This document shows, in pieces, positions 37,699 to 46,169 of a stretch of DNA of 64,000 nucleotides (within the stretch, counting starts at the first letter, position 1; the number at the start of each line of letters is the position of its first letter). The notes under the pieces were generated by a model. That model did no database searches, was not told where the DNA came from, and saw nothing but the letters and a program-made list of their open reading frames with translations. Origin of the DNA: Clusia tigrina (Eukaryota; Arthropoda; Insecta; Diptera; Clusiidae); contig OV050033.1 of assembly GCA_920105625.2 (NCBI GenBank), positions 87,856,280 to 87,920,279 on the forward strand. The letters run 5' to 3'. The translations under genes and the position numbers were made by a program.

Positions 37699-38100
37699 TC
37701 AGCGTCTCTGTAGGTGCCTCAGTCGCTGCTGCTGTCGATTGGGGGGTCTGCTGCCTTCTCTATGCCTATATCTACCCCTAACTGCCTCTGTCGGCGTCTC
37801 AGTCGGCGTCGCAGCCTCTGTCAGCATCTCTGTATGCGTCTCAGTCGCCGCCGCTGTCGATATGGGGGGTCTGCTGCTTTCTCTATGCCAATGTCTACCG
37901 TTATATGCCTCAGTCGGCGTCTCAGTCAGCGTCACAGCCTCTGTCAGCCTCTCTGAATGCGTCTCAGTCGCTGCCGCTGTCGATTGGGGGGTCTGCTGCC
38001 TTGTCTGTGCGTATATCTACCCCTATCTGCCTCAGTCGGCGTCTCAGTCGGCTTCGCAGCCTCTGTCAGCGTCTCTGTAGGTGTCTCAGTCGCTGCCGCT
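37699..38100 (+). repeat. block I, copy 1 (offset 974)
   Basis: About three to four monomers that recur at 38673-39074 with offset 974. Markers are cctaactgcctctgtcgg, ctgtatgcgtctcagtcg, gtctaccgttat, and ccttgtctgtgcgtatatc. Confidence 0.75.
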
Positions 38101-38672
38101 GTCGATTGGGGGGTCTGCTGCCTTCTTTATGCCAATATCTACCCTTCTCTGTCTCAGTCGGCGTCTTAGTCGGCTTCGCAGCCTCTGTCAGCGTCTATGT
38201 TGGCGTCTCAGTCGCTGCCGCTGTCGATTGGGGGATCTGCTGCCTTCTCTATGCCTATATCTACCCCTACCTGCCTCAGTCGGCATCTCAGTCGGCGTCG
38301 CAGCCTCTGTCAGCGCCTCTGTAGACGTCTCATTTGTTGCCGCTGTCGATTGGGTTGTCTGCTGCCATCTCTATGCCTATGTCTACCCCTCTCTGCCTCA
38401 GTCGGCGTCTCAGTCGGCGTCGCAGCATCTGTCAGCGTCGCAGCCTCTGTCAGTGTCTCTCTAGGCGTCTCAGTCGCTGCTGCCGTCGATTGGGGGGTCT
38501 GCGGAATTCTCTATGCCAATATATACCCATATCTGCCTCAGTCGGCGTCGCAGCCTCTGTCAGCCTCTCTGTAGGCATCTCAGTCGCTGCCGTTGTCAAT
38601 TTTTGGGGGGTTTGCTGCCATCTCTATGGCTTTATCTACCCCTATCCGAAGCAGTCGGCGTCGCAGCGTCTC

Positions 38673-39074
38673 TCAGCGTCTCTGTAGGTGCCTCAGTCGC
38701 TGCCGCTGTCGATTGGGGGGTCTGCTGCCTTCTCTATGCCTATATCTACCCCTAACTGCCTCTGTCGGCGTCTCAGTCGGCGTCGCAGCCTCTGTCAGCA
38801 TCTCTGTATGCGTCTCAGTCGCTGCCGCTGTCGATTTGGTTGGTCTGCTGCCTTCTCTATGCCAATGTCTACCGTTATCTGCCTCAGTCGGCGTCTCAGT
38901 CAGCGTCACAGCCTCTGTCAGCCTCTCTGAATGCGTCTCAGTCGCTGCCGCTGTCGATTGGGGGGTCTGCTGCCTTGTCTGTGCGTATATCTACCCCTAT
39001 CTGCCTCAGTCGGCGTCTCAGTCGGCTTCGCAGCCTCTGTCAGCGTCTCTGTAGGTGTCTCAGTCGCTGCCGCT
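38673..39074 (+). repeat. block I, copy 2 (offset 974)
   Basis: Partner of 37699-38100. It ends about 150 bp before the retrotransposon, so recent block duplication has taken place right up to the insertion. Confidence 0.75.
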
Positions 39075-39226
39075 GTCGATTGGGGGGTCTGCTGCCTTCT
39101 CTATGCCTATATCTACCCCTATCTGCCTCAGTCGGCGTCACAGTCGGCGTCGCAGCCTCTGTCAGCATCTCTGTAAGCGTCTCAGTCGCTGCCGCTGTCG
39201 ATTTGGGGGGTCTGCTGCCTTCTCTA

Positions 39227-39464
39227 GGTTTGCATAGTAGCGGGGTTTTATTCGAATGAATTACGCGAAGGTTTGTTTTTATAAAAAGAAAGATTTATTT
39301 AATTTAATTATTACACTACAGGCTATGAATATAACACCAAGACGTGTGGAGAGAACAACGACTAGCAGACCACTATAACTCGGCTCTTGCTTGTTTGCCG
39401 TCGCTACGCTGTCACTTCGCTCTCGTTCTCTCTTTCTTCTTTCTTCTTTGCTCCAGTTTCAACA
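39227..39464 (-). repeat. 3' LTR of the BEL/Pao element
   Basis: 238 bp matching 45281-45516 with two substitutions (39254 and 39460) and one 2-bp indel. Read on the minus strand it starts TGTTGAAACTGG and breaks off at CAAACCT, where satellite (agagaaggc on that strand) begins. The last ~5 bases present in the 5' LTR (GCACA) are missing. The outer junction was therefore trimmed after or during insertion. Confidence 0.93.
39247..39252 (-). terminator. polyadenylation signal in 3' LTR
   Basis: Canonical AATAAA on the minus strand, about 20 bp from the end of the 3' LTR. The matching copy in the 5' LTR is at 45301-45306. Its position fits an R/U5 boundary near the LTR end; the cleavage site cannot be fixed by eye. 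Confidence 0.55.
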
Positions 39465-39478
39465 TGCCGCCCCCCATG
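39465..39478 (-). other. polypurine tract
   Basis: Directly before the 3' LTR on the minus strand lies GCATGGGGGGCGGCA, a G-rich run in the right place to prime plus-strand DNA synthesis. Its adjacency to TGTTGAAACTGG fixes the 3' LTR start. Confidence 0.75.
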
Positions 39479-39578
39479 CTGGGACCAGCATAGATTTCTA
39501 TTCGCTTCGGCATGGTGTAACGCTGGCCTAGAAGGGAGTGTGTGTAAAGTGTTATTTGGTTGCTCAATAAAGGAACGA
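39479..39578 (-). other. short 3' untranslated segment
   Basis: 100 bp between the integrase stop and the polypurine tract, with no open frame and no env remnant. The end next to the tract has a perfect 7-bp inverted repeat with a 2-bp loop (atgctgg-ga-ccagcat, 39476-39491), which could form a small hairpin in the RNA. Confidence 0.6.
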
Positions 39579-41330
39579 TTAAATTTCAGTATTAGTAGGG
39601 ATCGGTAGTGGACACAGCTTAAATATCGAGCGCTTGTAAGTCCCGGTTTGAGTGCGTACGGTGACTACGCGTACCAGGTTGTCTGATCCAGGATGGAGTT
39701 CGACAGCGCGAGCCATGACCCATTCATTTGGCGGTAGACGATCGTCTTTGACTATAACCAAGTCATTCAGCTGTAGATTTGGACGCTGTTGACACCATTT
39801 TGGTCGTGTTTGAAGCTGAGCTAACCAATCCGAAGTCCATTTCTGCCAAAAGTGTTGCAGCATCCGTTGAGTTTGAAGATAGTGTTGGCTAAGTGAAACG
39901 TTCGATGCTGCTGAATCAACAGGCGGTGAAAGAAGTGGGCTCCCGATCAGGAAATGCCCGGGGGTAAGCACCATCAAATCATCCGGTTCCGAGGTCAATG
40001 GACACAATGGCCGCGAGTTGAGGCAAGATTCAATGCGTACAAGTAGAGTTGAGAGTATCTCGAATGTAAGGCGCGTACCATTCAGGACTCGCTTTAAGTG
40101 GTACTTGATAGCCTTCACATTGGCTTCCCACAGACCGCCAAAATTAGGGGAGTGAGGGGGGTTGAAATGCCATTGGATGCCGTGGCTAGCGATGTGCGGT
40201 ACGACATCTTCCTTGATGTCTTCGACGAGTTTACGTTTGCTTGCTTGCAAAACTTTATCGGCACCTTTGAAGTTGGTTCCGCAGTCGCTGTAAATATCCT
40301 TGCACAGCCCTCGCCGGCCGATGAATCTTTGTAGCGCTAGCAAAAAAGCTTCGGAAGACATTCCAGTAACTGCCTCCAAGTGAACCGCTTTCGTTGCTAA
40401 ACAAATGAAAATTGCGATATAGCTCTTGTACGTAGTGTTGCCCCGGTATCGTGACGCTTTGATTTCGATAGCACCAGTATAATCGATACCGGTGGCCAGA
40501 TATGGTCGTTGTGGTGGATTGACGCGATGAAATGGCAAGTCACCCACTAGCTGGGTAGCTATAGTTGGCTTGTTGCGAAAACAGGTAACACATTTGCGCA
40601 ATTGCTTTTTAACTACTCGCCTGGCGTTTATGATCCAAAATTGCTGTCGTAGATGCGAAATAGTTAATTGCGGGCCTCCGTGTAAAGTTGTTATATGCGA
40701 ACTATTGATAACCAAGCTGGTGAAGTGATGACTACTAGGTAATATAATTGGATGCCTCTGCCCATAGGGCAATATAGAGCGTTGGATTCGCTCACGTAAA
40801 CGAAGCACATTTTGCTCATCCAGAAATGGTGCTAAGCTCGTAAGATTGCTGTTGCTTGGCAGCGAGCTCTTTTCGCGTACGCGTCTTATATCTTTCGAAA
40901 ATGCTTCGTGTTGTACGAGTTTGACGATCTTCATTAAACTTTCGTTCAGCTCTGCAACGGATAAAGGTCCCTTCCAACGTGTAGCAGCTTGCGTTCTAGA
41001 ATTGAAAGCAAAGCGATAAATATAGGCGCACACCCGTATGGTCTTGTGAAGAGATGAGTATAGAAGAATTACAGAATCTTCAGCGATGGAAAAATGAACT
41101 TGAAGTTGTTTGCGTTTGACTTCAACCATTCCCTCCTGGACATCGACCGCTGCATGGTCAAATTTCGGCCAAGTCACGTCAGCCTGTTTCAGCCAAGCTG
41201 GACCACTCCACCATAGCGTGAACGTTGATAAAGCTGTAGGAGTTAATCCTCGTGTTGCACAGTCTGCAGGATTTTTAAGCGTGTCGACGTGGCTCCACTG
41301 ATGACTGGATTCGATACCCAAGTTTGACAT
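39579..41330 (-). pseudogene. pol part 2: RNase H end, integrase, C-terminal domain
   Basis: Frame shifted by one relative to pol part 1, overlapping it by 56 bp. It is 583 codons from the first in-frame ATG, which is unlikely to be a real start. Residues 12-28 carry the WSHV...NPADCATRG segment normally downstream of RNase H in BEL/Pao. The integrase zinc finger is H212, H217, C247, C250. The catalytic core has D283 (GIDYTGA), D349 (YSDCGTNFKG) and E402 (GLWEANVK), all present. Residues about 480-575 resemble the DUF5641 tail (FWQKW..., LNDLVIVKDD, WVMARAVELHPG). The integrase looks intact, so the frameshift upstream is the main lesion here. The stop at 39579 precedes the polypurine tract by about 100 bp. 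Confidence 0.92.
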
Positions 41331-43737
41331 CGGTTCGGATCACCGTGTATCCAATCGGATCACCGTCGGTCCAATAGAAAATGGGCAGATCTAATTGCTT
41401 AGTTGCCAAAGACTTCTTGGTCCATGTTGCCAATTCCGTTGCTAACACAGCGCCGCTGAGCTCGATACGAGGTATAGTAAGCGGCTTTATTGGCGTTACT
41501 CGACTTTTGTCTATAAGCAATGTAGTGTAAACCCGTTTATCAGAGCATTCTACTCGCAGATAAACATTGGTTGCATAAGCGGATAATGAGCCGTCACAAA
41601 AGGCGTGAAGTTGCAGCGACTTGATCTGAGTTGGCTCATACTGCAGCCATCTAGGAATCTTAATGCAGTGCAAGGTGGATAAGGTGGTTAGAAACTGTTG
41701 CCAATGATGATTTATATCTACTGGAAGTTGCTCATCCCAGCCCAGGGCCGTGCTCACTGGATGCACCCGTTGAACCTTGTACATCCAAACTGACTTAAGC
41801 AGAATTTTCGCAGTTACGATGATAGGTGCAATAATCCCTTGTGGATCAAACAGCCGAGCAATTGTTGATAGCATAGCACGCTTCGTTGCAGAAAAGCCAA
41901 TTTCAAAGTTCAGCTTGAAGATGAAAATGTCCTGATTGGGCTGCCAACACATCCCTAGTGTTTTGACCGTTTCGGTGCTGTTGAAATTCAAGCAGTAGGT
42001 GCTTGACATATGCTCCTGTTTAATGCCATTCAGCAAAGCAATTGAGTTGCTGCTCCATTTGCGTAAGTTCATTCCAGCAGAGAGCAGAGCTGCGGTAACT
42101 TGCTCGCGAATAGCTATGGCATTTCCAATGGAGTCACTGCCAGATAGCACGTCGTCGACGTAAATTTCGTGTTTGAGTACATTTCTTGCTAGTGGGTATG
42201 ACTCCTTTTCGTCTTCGGCGATTTGATGGAGCACACGTATTGCGGTGTATGGGGCTAAAGCCGTTCCAAATGTGACCGTAGTAAGACAGTAGTCTTGAAT
42301 ATTTCCTTCACCGTTTCGCCATAATATGCGCTGATATTGGGAATCTTCGGGGTGCATATCGATACATCTATACATTTTTTGTATATCAGCCGTGAATGCA
42401 TACTTATGTTTTCGCCAATTCAAGATTACTGCCGACAATTCATTTTGCAGCGCCGGGCCTGTGCATAAAATATCATTTAGAGATCTACCGTTCGTCGTTT
42501 TGCAAGAAGCGTCGAAAACGACGCGTAACTTAGTGGTGAAGCTCTCCTCTTTGATCACCGCATGATGTGGCAGAACGCACGATGTGACTGTAGGTATATT
42601 CGCTGACGTAAGGACGCAGTGATCGCTCTCTGTTGTAGTAGCTGGTGTTATTTGATTTAATGCAAAGTATTCTTTAATGCAGTCCCGATATAATTTGCAT
42701 AATTCCTCATCGCGCTGAAGCTTCCGCTCTAGACAATAGAAACTATTTAACGATATTTGTTTAGATTTGCCTAGTGTTTGAGTTTGATCAAATGCATGCT
42801 TTAATGGAAGTCTAACCAAATACTTGCCATTAGATTGACGCAAATGCGTTTGTTGAAAATGGTTTTCACACCAGTTTTCTTCCTGGGATAGAGCTCGGTC
42901 CGCAGGTATTTGTTCATGTTCGTAGATCCTTTGAACTAAAGATTCAAGGAGAAGGGTAGAGTGGTGACAACGAATGTTCGTTGAGAGCTTGGGAACTGGC
43001 GCAGTATTGCCGGTCAAGATCCACCCCACCTTTGTGTGCTGTGCAATAGACTCGTCAAACCTTCCGATGCGAGTTTCTGGTAACATGATGCGAGCCATCA
43101 TATCGGCTCCGATGAGCAAATGTATACGACGAGATTGAAAAAAGGTGGGATCTGCGAGTTGCAGACCCTGTATGTGCGGCCAATGCTGCGGTACAATTTT
43201 CTCACTAGGCAGGCTGATGGTGAGCACATTAAGAACGTAGGCTACGTCGACTGGAGTCTTAAAGGCAGGATTAATACACGAGCGAATGCTGAAACTGACA
43301 GTGAAGTTACATCGTTTCGTAGGAGTACCGCTTAGCACGGATATCTCAGCTGAAGTGCGATTTCGAGCCAAGCCTATAGTTTGAGCAGCATGTTCAGATA
43401 TTAACGTGGCTTCGGAACCATTGTCAATGAGAGCGCGCACAACTGCTGTTTGGCCTGTGACGTCATTCACTACAGTGACCATTGCAGTTGCTAATAGAAC
43501 TTTTCGAGCCGGGTTTTTTGTAGTTGTTGCTGCAACGAAAGTAGAATTCGCTGCCTTTGCGACTATTGTTGTTTGCGGCGAATTCGAAGTAAAAGCGCTC
43601 TCACGGTGAAAAGGTTGAGCTGCATGATCCAGCTGTGACTGCGCCTTTGAAGCTCCATCAGCTTGTGGAGCAGATGTAGGAAAGTGCAATAGGGTGTGAT
43701 GCCTTTGTCCACATTGAAGACAATTTTTGTTGCTGGG
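41275..43737 (-). pseudogene. pol part 1: protease, reverse transcriptase, RNase H start
   Basis: Open frame continuing in phase from gag after the TGA at 43740-43738; it ends at 41275 after a frameshift. Residue numbers count from codon 43689. The aspartic protease active site is at 88-91, read as IDNGS where D-S/T-G is usual. The RT spans about 310-560, with the first catalytic Asp in FTADIQKMY (about 435), the KLRVVFDAS segment (387-395) and YVDD at 510-513. The RNase H-like region has CDGS (Asp699), an IPRIELSGAV segment (Glu743) and WTD (Asp775). After WTD the expected ~50 residues up to the W-HV-NPADC segment are missing, replaced by a short duplicated filler that shifts frame. Nothing acts as an internal start; translation would need the gag stop bypassed. 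Nonfunctional as read, though most of the RT is intact. Confidence 0.9.
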
Positions 43738-44961
43738 TCATTGCGAACATGAGTGCGAGTTACTCAGGCAATTTAAACATAATTTAGCACGATCGACAAT
43801 AGCTTTGCGTTCGAAGCAATCTTTAGCTAGAAACGTGGAGCAACGGCGTAAATCATGGGCATCACCACATAAGTAACAGGAGGCTGCCCTTTTCGGCTGT
43901 GCAGTGACATGGAAGTTTCTGCTGGCAGATAGATTCGCTTTCCAGGTGTTACGCCTCTCCGGCAAATGAGCTGAAGTGGTGTGCTTCGAAGAAGACGGCG
44001 TATCGATGTGAAGCTGCCTGTTTTCAATCACGTTGATGGTGACTAAGCGATCATTCAAAAAAGATTCAAGTGCACTGAAAGTAGGTATGGCGGTATTACT
44101 GCCTAAGTGATGCTCCCTCGCCTGATGCGTTTCCTTTGGGAGCTGAATGGAAACGAAGTAAGCAATCCAATGGTCGCACTCAGAAATAGGAATTTGTAGC
44201 CGCTGGAACTCATTAACGCACACTCTGGGTACGTTTAAAAGAGAGTTGATGCCATCAGCACGCTCCTTCGTGAGCGCAGATATGCTGAACAGCTTGTTCA
44301 TGTGGTGCATGAAAAGTAGTCGAGGCTGGTTGTACCGCTTTACTATTAACTCCCAGGCCGTTGGATAGTTGGTCTCTGTAAGCTCCATTTGCTGTACATC
44401 GATGTCTTTGCCATCAGGTAGCGCTTTCTTCAGAAAGTGGAATTTGTGAATCGCACTCAAACTAGTGTTGTTGTGGATTAAGCGAATATAGGCATCGTGG
44501 AAAGCTGGCCAATCTGTGTATTTACCCGTGAACGATGGCAGCGGTAATTTGGGTAGCTCAAGCGATGACGCATGAGTTTGCCTTACAGATGGGTCTTGCA
44601 TCGATTTGGGCTGTTGGTCTTCCAATGCATCCAACAGCGTGGCTCTTATGTCAAAGTAGAGTTCTTCAAAATTAGAGGATATCGCATCATTGAAATATGG
44701 CGAATCGCGAGTGCGAGAGGAGCAAATAAGTTGTTTGTGTACCTCGAAGAAATCCTTATGCAGCATTTCAACCTTATCCAGTCTGACTTGACAGTAGGCT
44801 TTTGTTTTTCTCGTACTGGAGTCCTTTTTTAAGTTTTTCAACATTTGCTTAAGACTGTCATGGTGGTCTGTTTGCAGTGCAATGAGGCCTTCGTAATTTG
44901 CCAATGGCGAATTTGACGCGTTATCTTTGGGAGACGGTTGACTTGTTTTAGAAGGATTCAT
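43738..44961 (-). CDS. Gag protein, ended early at a zinc-knuckle cysteine
   Basis: 407-residue Gag of the BEL/Pao element; it would assemble the retrotransposon particle and bind its RNA. The ATG at 44961 is the first in the long frame after the leader. Residues about 138-300 look like the DUF1759 Gag domain (LPKLPLPSFTGKYTDW..., ALPDGKDI, AWELIVKRYNQPRLL). A CX2CX3HX4C knuckle sits at residues 362-374. A second begins CLNC at 395-398, with His403, and the TGA falls at residue 408, exactly where its last cysteine is expected. The same frame stays open beyond the TGA with a third knuckle-like segment and then protease. BEL/Pao elements normally have one gag-pol frame, so I read this as a nonsense change one base from a Cys codon. 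A leaky stop (CAA-TGA-CCC) is possible but less likely. Confidence 0.88.
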   Translation of the reverse strand: MNPSKTSQPSPKDNASNSPLANYEGLIALQTDHHDSLKQMLKNLKKDSSTRKTKAYCQVRLDKVEMLHKDFFEVHKQLICSSRTRDSPYFNDAISSNFEELYFDIRATLLDALEDQQPKSMQDPSVRQTHASSLELPKLPLPSFTGKYTDWPAFHDAYIRLIHNNTSLSAIHKFHFLKKALPDGKDIDVQQMELTETNYPTAWELIVKRYNQPRLLFMHHMNKLFSISALTKERADGINSLLNVPRVCVNEFQRLQIPISECDHWIAYFVSIQLPKETHQAREHHLGSNTAIPTFSALESFLNDRLVTINVIENRQLHIDTPSSSKHTTSAHLPERRNTWKANLSASRNFHVTAQPKRAASCYLCGDAHDLRRCSTFLAKDCFERKAIVDRAKLCLNCLSNSHSCSQ

Positions 44962-45250
44962 CTCTACTGCTCTAAACCGATACCCTACTTACCCTTGCCT
45001 TATGCTGTCTCGGATGGTGTGGATACAGGATCGTTGTTGTTTCCAACCAGAATTGGAATTGCACCAGAAAAATGTTGAATTGTGGAGCACGTTGCGTGAT
45101 TTTGGGGTTATGTGTTATGACGTCATCAGTTAACACACTGTCCGTTTATGCATAGCGATGGTGGCGTGTTTGCTGTCAGCAAAGGTGCACGCTGTATGAA
45201 AGCTAAATCACGTTTATTAAATTGTTAAATTGTTGTTGGTCGTCGTTTAG
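44962..45250 (-). other. untranslated leader of the retrotransposon
   Basis: The ~290 bp between the primer-binding segment and the gag ATG has no long open frame. It would hold packaging and dimerisation signals in an LTR element, but none can be recognised by eye. It contains a perfect TGACGTCA palindrome at 45118-45125, which may be chance. Confidence 0.7.
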
Positions 45251-45269
45251 TTCCCCCCATGGGCCACCA
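45251..45269 (-). other. probable primer binding site
   Basis: On the minus strand TGGTGGCCCATGGGG begins five bases after the inferred end of the 5' LTR (spacer TAATT). A TGG at this position is the usual start of a tRNA-primed PBS. I do not recognise the complementary tRNA. A comparison with the tRNA 3' ends of the host would settle it. Confidence 0.65.
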
Positions 45270-45274
45270 AATTA

Positions 45275-45516
45275 TGTGCAGGTTTGCATAGTAGCGGGGT
45301 TTTATTCCAATGAATTACGCGAAGGTTTGTTTTTATAAAAAAAGATTTATTTAATTTAATTATTACACTACAGGCTATGAATATAACACCAAGACGTGTG
45401 GAGAGAACAACGACTAGCAGACCACTATAACTCGGCTCTTGCTTGTTTGCCGTCGCTACGCTGTCACTTCGCTCTCGTTCTCTCTTTCTTCTTTCTTCTT
45501 TGCTCCAGTTTGAACA
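45275..45516 (-). repeat. 5' LTR of the BEL/Pao element
   Basis: Read on the minus strand it starts TGTTCAAACTGG and most likely ends in ACCTGCACA, giving TGT...ACA ends. The part certainly shared with the other LTR is 45281-45516 (236 bp). Compared with the 3' LTR it has c for g at 45308, g for c at 45512, and a 2-bp shorter A-rich run near 45340. The outer flank continues directly into satellite (cctatgtctaccc). The minus-strand promoter should lie here, but I see no convincing TATA box. Confidence 0.93.
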
Positions 45517-46169
45517 CCTATGTCTACCCTTATCTGCCTCAGTCGGCGTCTCAGTCAGCGTCACAGCCTCTCTCAGCCTCTCTGAATGCGTCTCAGTCGC
45601 TCCCGCCGTCGATTGGGGGGTCTGCTGCCTTCTCTATGCCAATATCTACCCTTCTCTGCCTCAGTCGGCATCTCAGTCGGAGTCGCAGCCTCTGTAAGCG
45701 TCTCTGTAGGCGTCTCATTTGTTGCCGCTGTCGATTGGGGTGTCTGCTGCCTTCTCTAAGCCTATGTCTACCCCTCTCTGCCTCAGTCGGCGTCTCAGTC
45801 GTCGTCGCAGCCTCTGTCAGCGTCTCTATAGGCGTCTCAGTCGCTGCCGCTGTCGATTGGGGGGTCTGCTGCCTTCTGTATGCCTATATCTAACCCTATT
45901 TGTCTCAGTCGGCAACTAAGTCGGCGTCGCAGCCTCTGTCAGCGTCGCAGCCTCTGTCAGCGTCGCAGCCTCTGTTAGCGTCTCTGTAGGCGTCTCAGTC
46001 GCTGACGCTGTCGATTGAGGGGGTCTGCTGCCTTCTCTATGCCTATATCTACCCCTATCTGCCTCAGTCGGAGTCGCAGCCTCTTGTCAGCGTCTCTGTA
46101 GGCATCTCAGTCGCTGCCGTTGTCGATTTGGGGGGTCTGCTGCCTTCTCTATGGCTATATCTACCCCTA

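Larger units (their letters stand above)
1..39226 (+). repeat. 122-bp satellite array, left part
   Basis: Continuous head-to-tail array of a ~122-bp monomer, all copies in one orientation, open at the left window edge. Each monomer holds a G-tract (usually G5-G6 after gatt), a pyrimidine-rich stretch (tctgctgccttctctatg, then tatctacccctatctgcc), and a block of degenerate 12-mers (cagtcggcgtct) ending in cagtcgctgccgctgtcgat. Successive G-tracts lie 122 bp apart in standard units, 110 bp where one 12-mer is missing (about 996 to 1106), and 140 bp where an 18-bp sub-unit is added (about 734 to 874). A consensus-like unit counted by hand gives about 61% GC, A about 10% and T about 30% on this strand, with 10 CpGs. 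No promoter, RNA gene or conserved coding frame was seen. The family name is unknown to me. The function could be centromeric or pericentromeric, which is inference only. Confidence 0.97.
39227..45516 (-). mobile_element. BEL/Pao LTR retrotransposon, broken
   Basis: 6290-bp element on the minus strand, inserted in one satellite monomer. In transcription order it has a 5' LTR (45275-45516), primer-binding segment (about 45251-45269), leader, gag (44961-43738), protease-RT-RNase H (43737-41275), integrase and C-terminal domain (41330-39579), polypurine tract (about 39478-39465) and 3' LTR (39464-39227). BEL/Pao assignment rests on the DUF1759-like Gag, the RT with a YVDD centre preceded by a TTKLRVVFDAS segment, the NPADCATRG segment, and an integrase followed by a DUF5641-like tail. 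No env is found. It is non-autonomous as read, owing to a TGA in the Gag zinc-knuckle region and a deletion/frameshift in RNase H. The LTRs are about 99% identical, so it is young. The family name is not recognised. Confidence 0.95.

Noticed and set aside
1..39226. CRISPR array
   Set aside because: There are direct repeats, but no distinct spacers of constant length; the whole unit repeats with drift. The retrotransposon also shows the DNA is eukaryotic.
39387..39608. Plus-strand open frames over the retrotransposon (39387-39608, 40098-40334, 43406-43609, 44572-44832)
   Set aside because: They lie opposite well-supported gag-pol domains or within LTR and untranslated sequence, and have no recognisable features.
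43827..44027. A 66-codon minus-strand frame inside gag
   Set aside because: It overlaps the Gag zinc-knuckle region in another frame and has no independent support.
39227..45516. env gene in the retrotransposon
   Set aside because: Only ~100 bp separates the integrase stop from the polypurine tract, with no open frame there.
39221..45525. A 4-6-bp target-site duplication flanking the element
   Set aside because: Bases outside the two LTRs (…ctcta and cctat…) are not duplicates; they are consecutive parts of one monomer with two bases missing.
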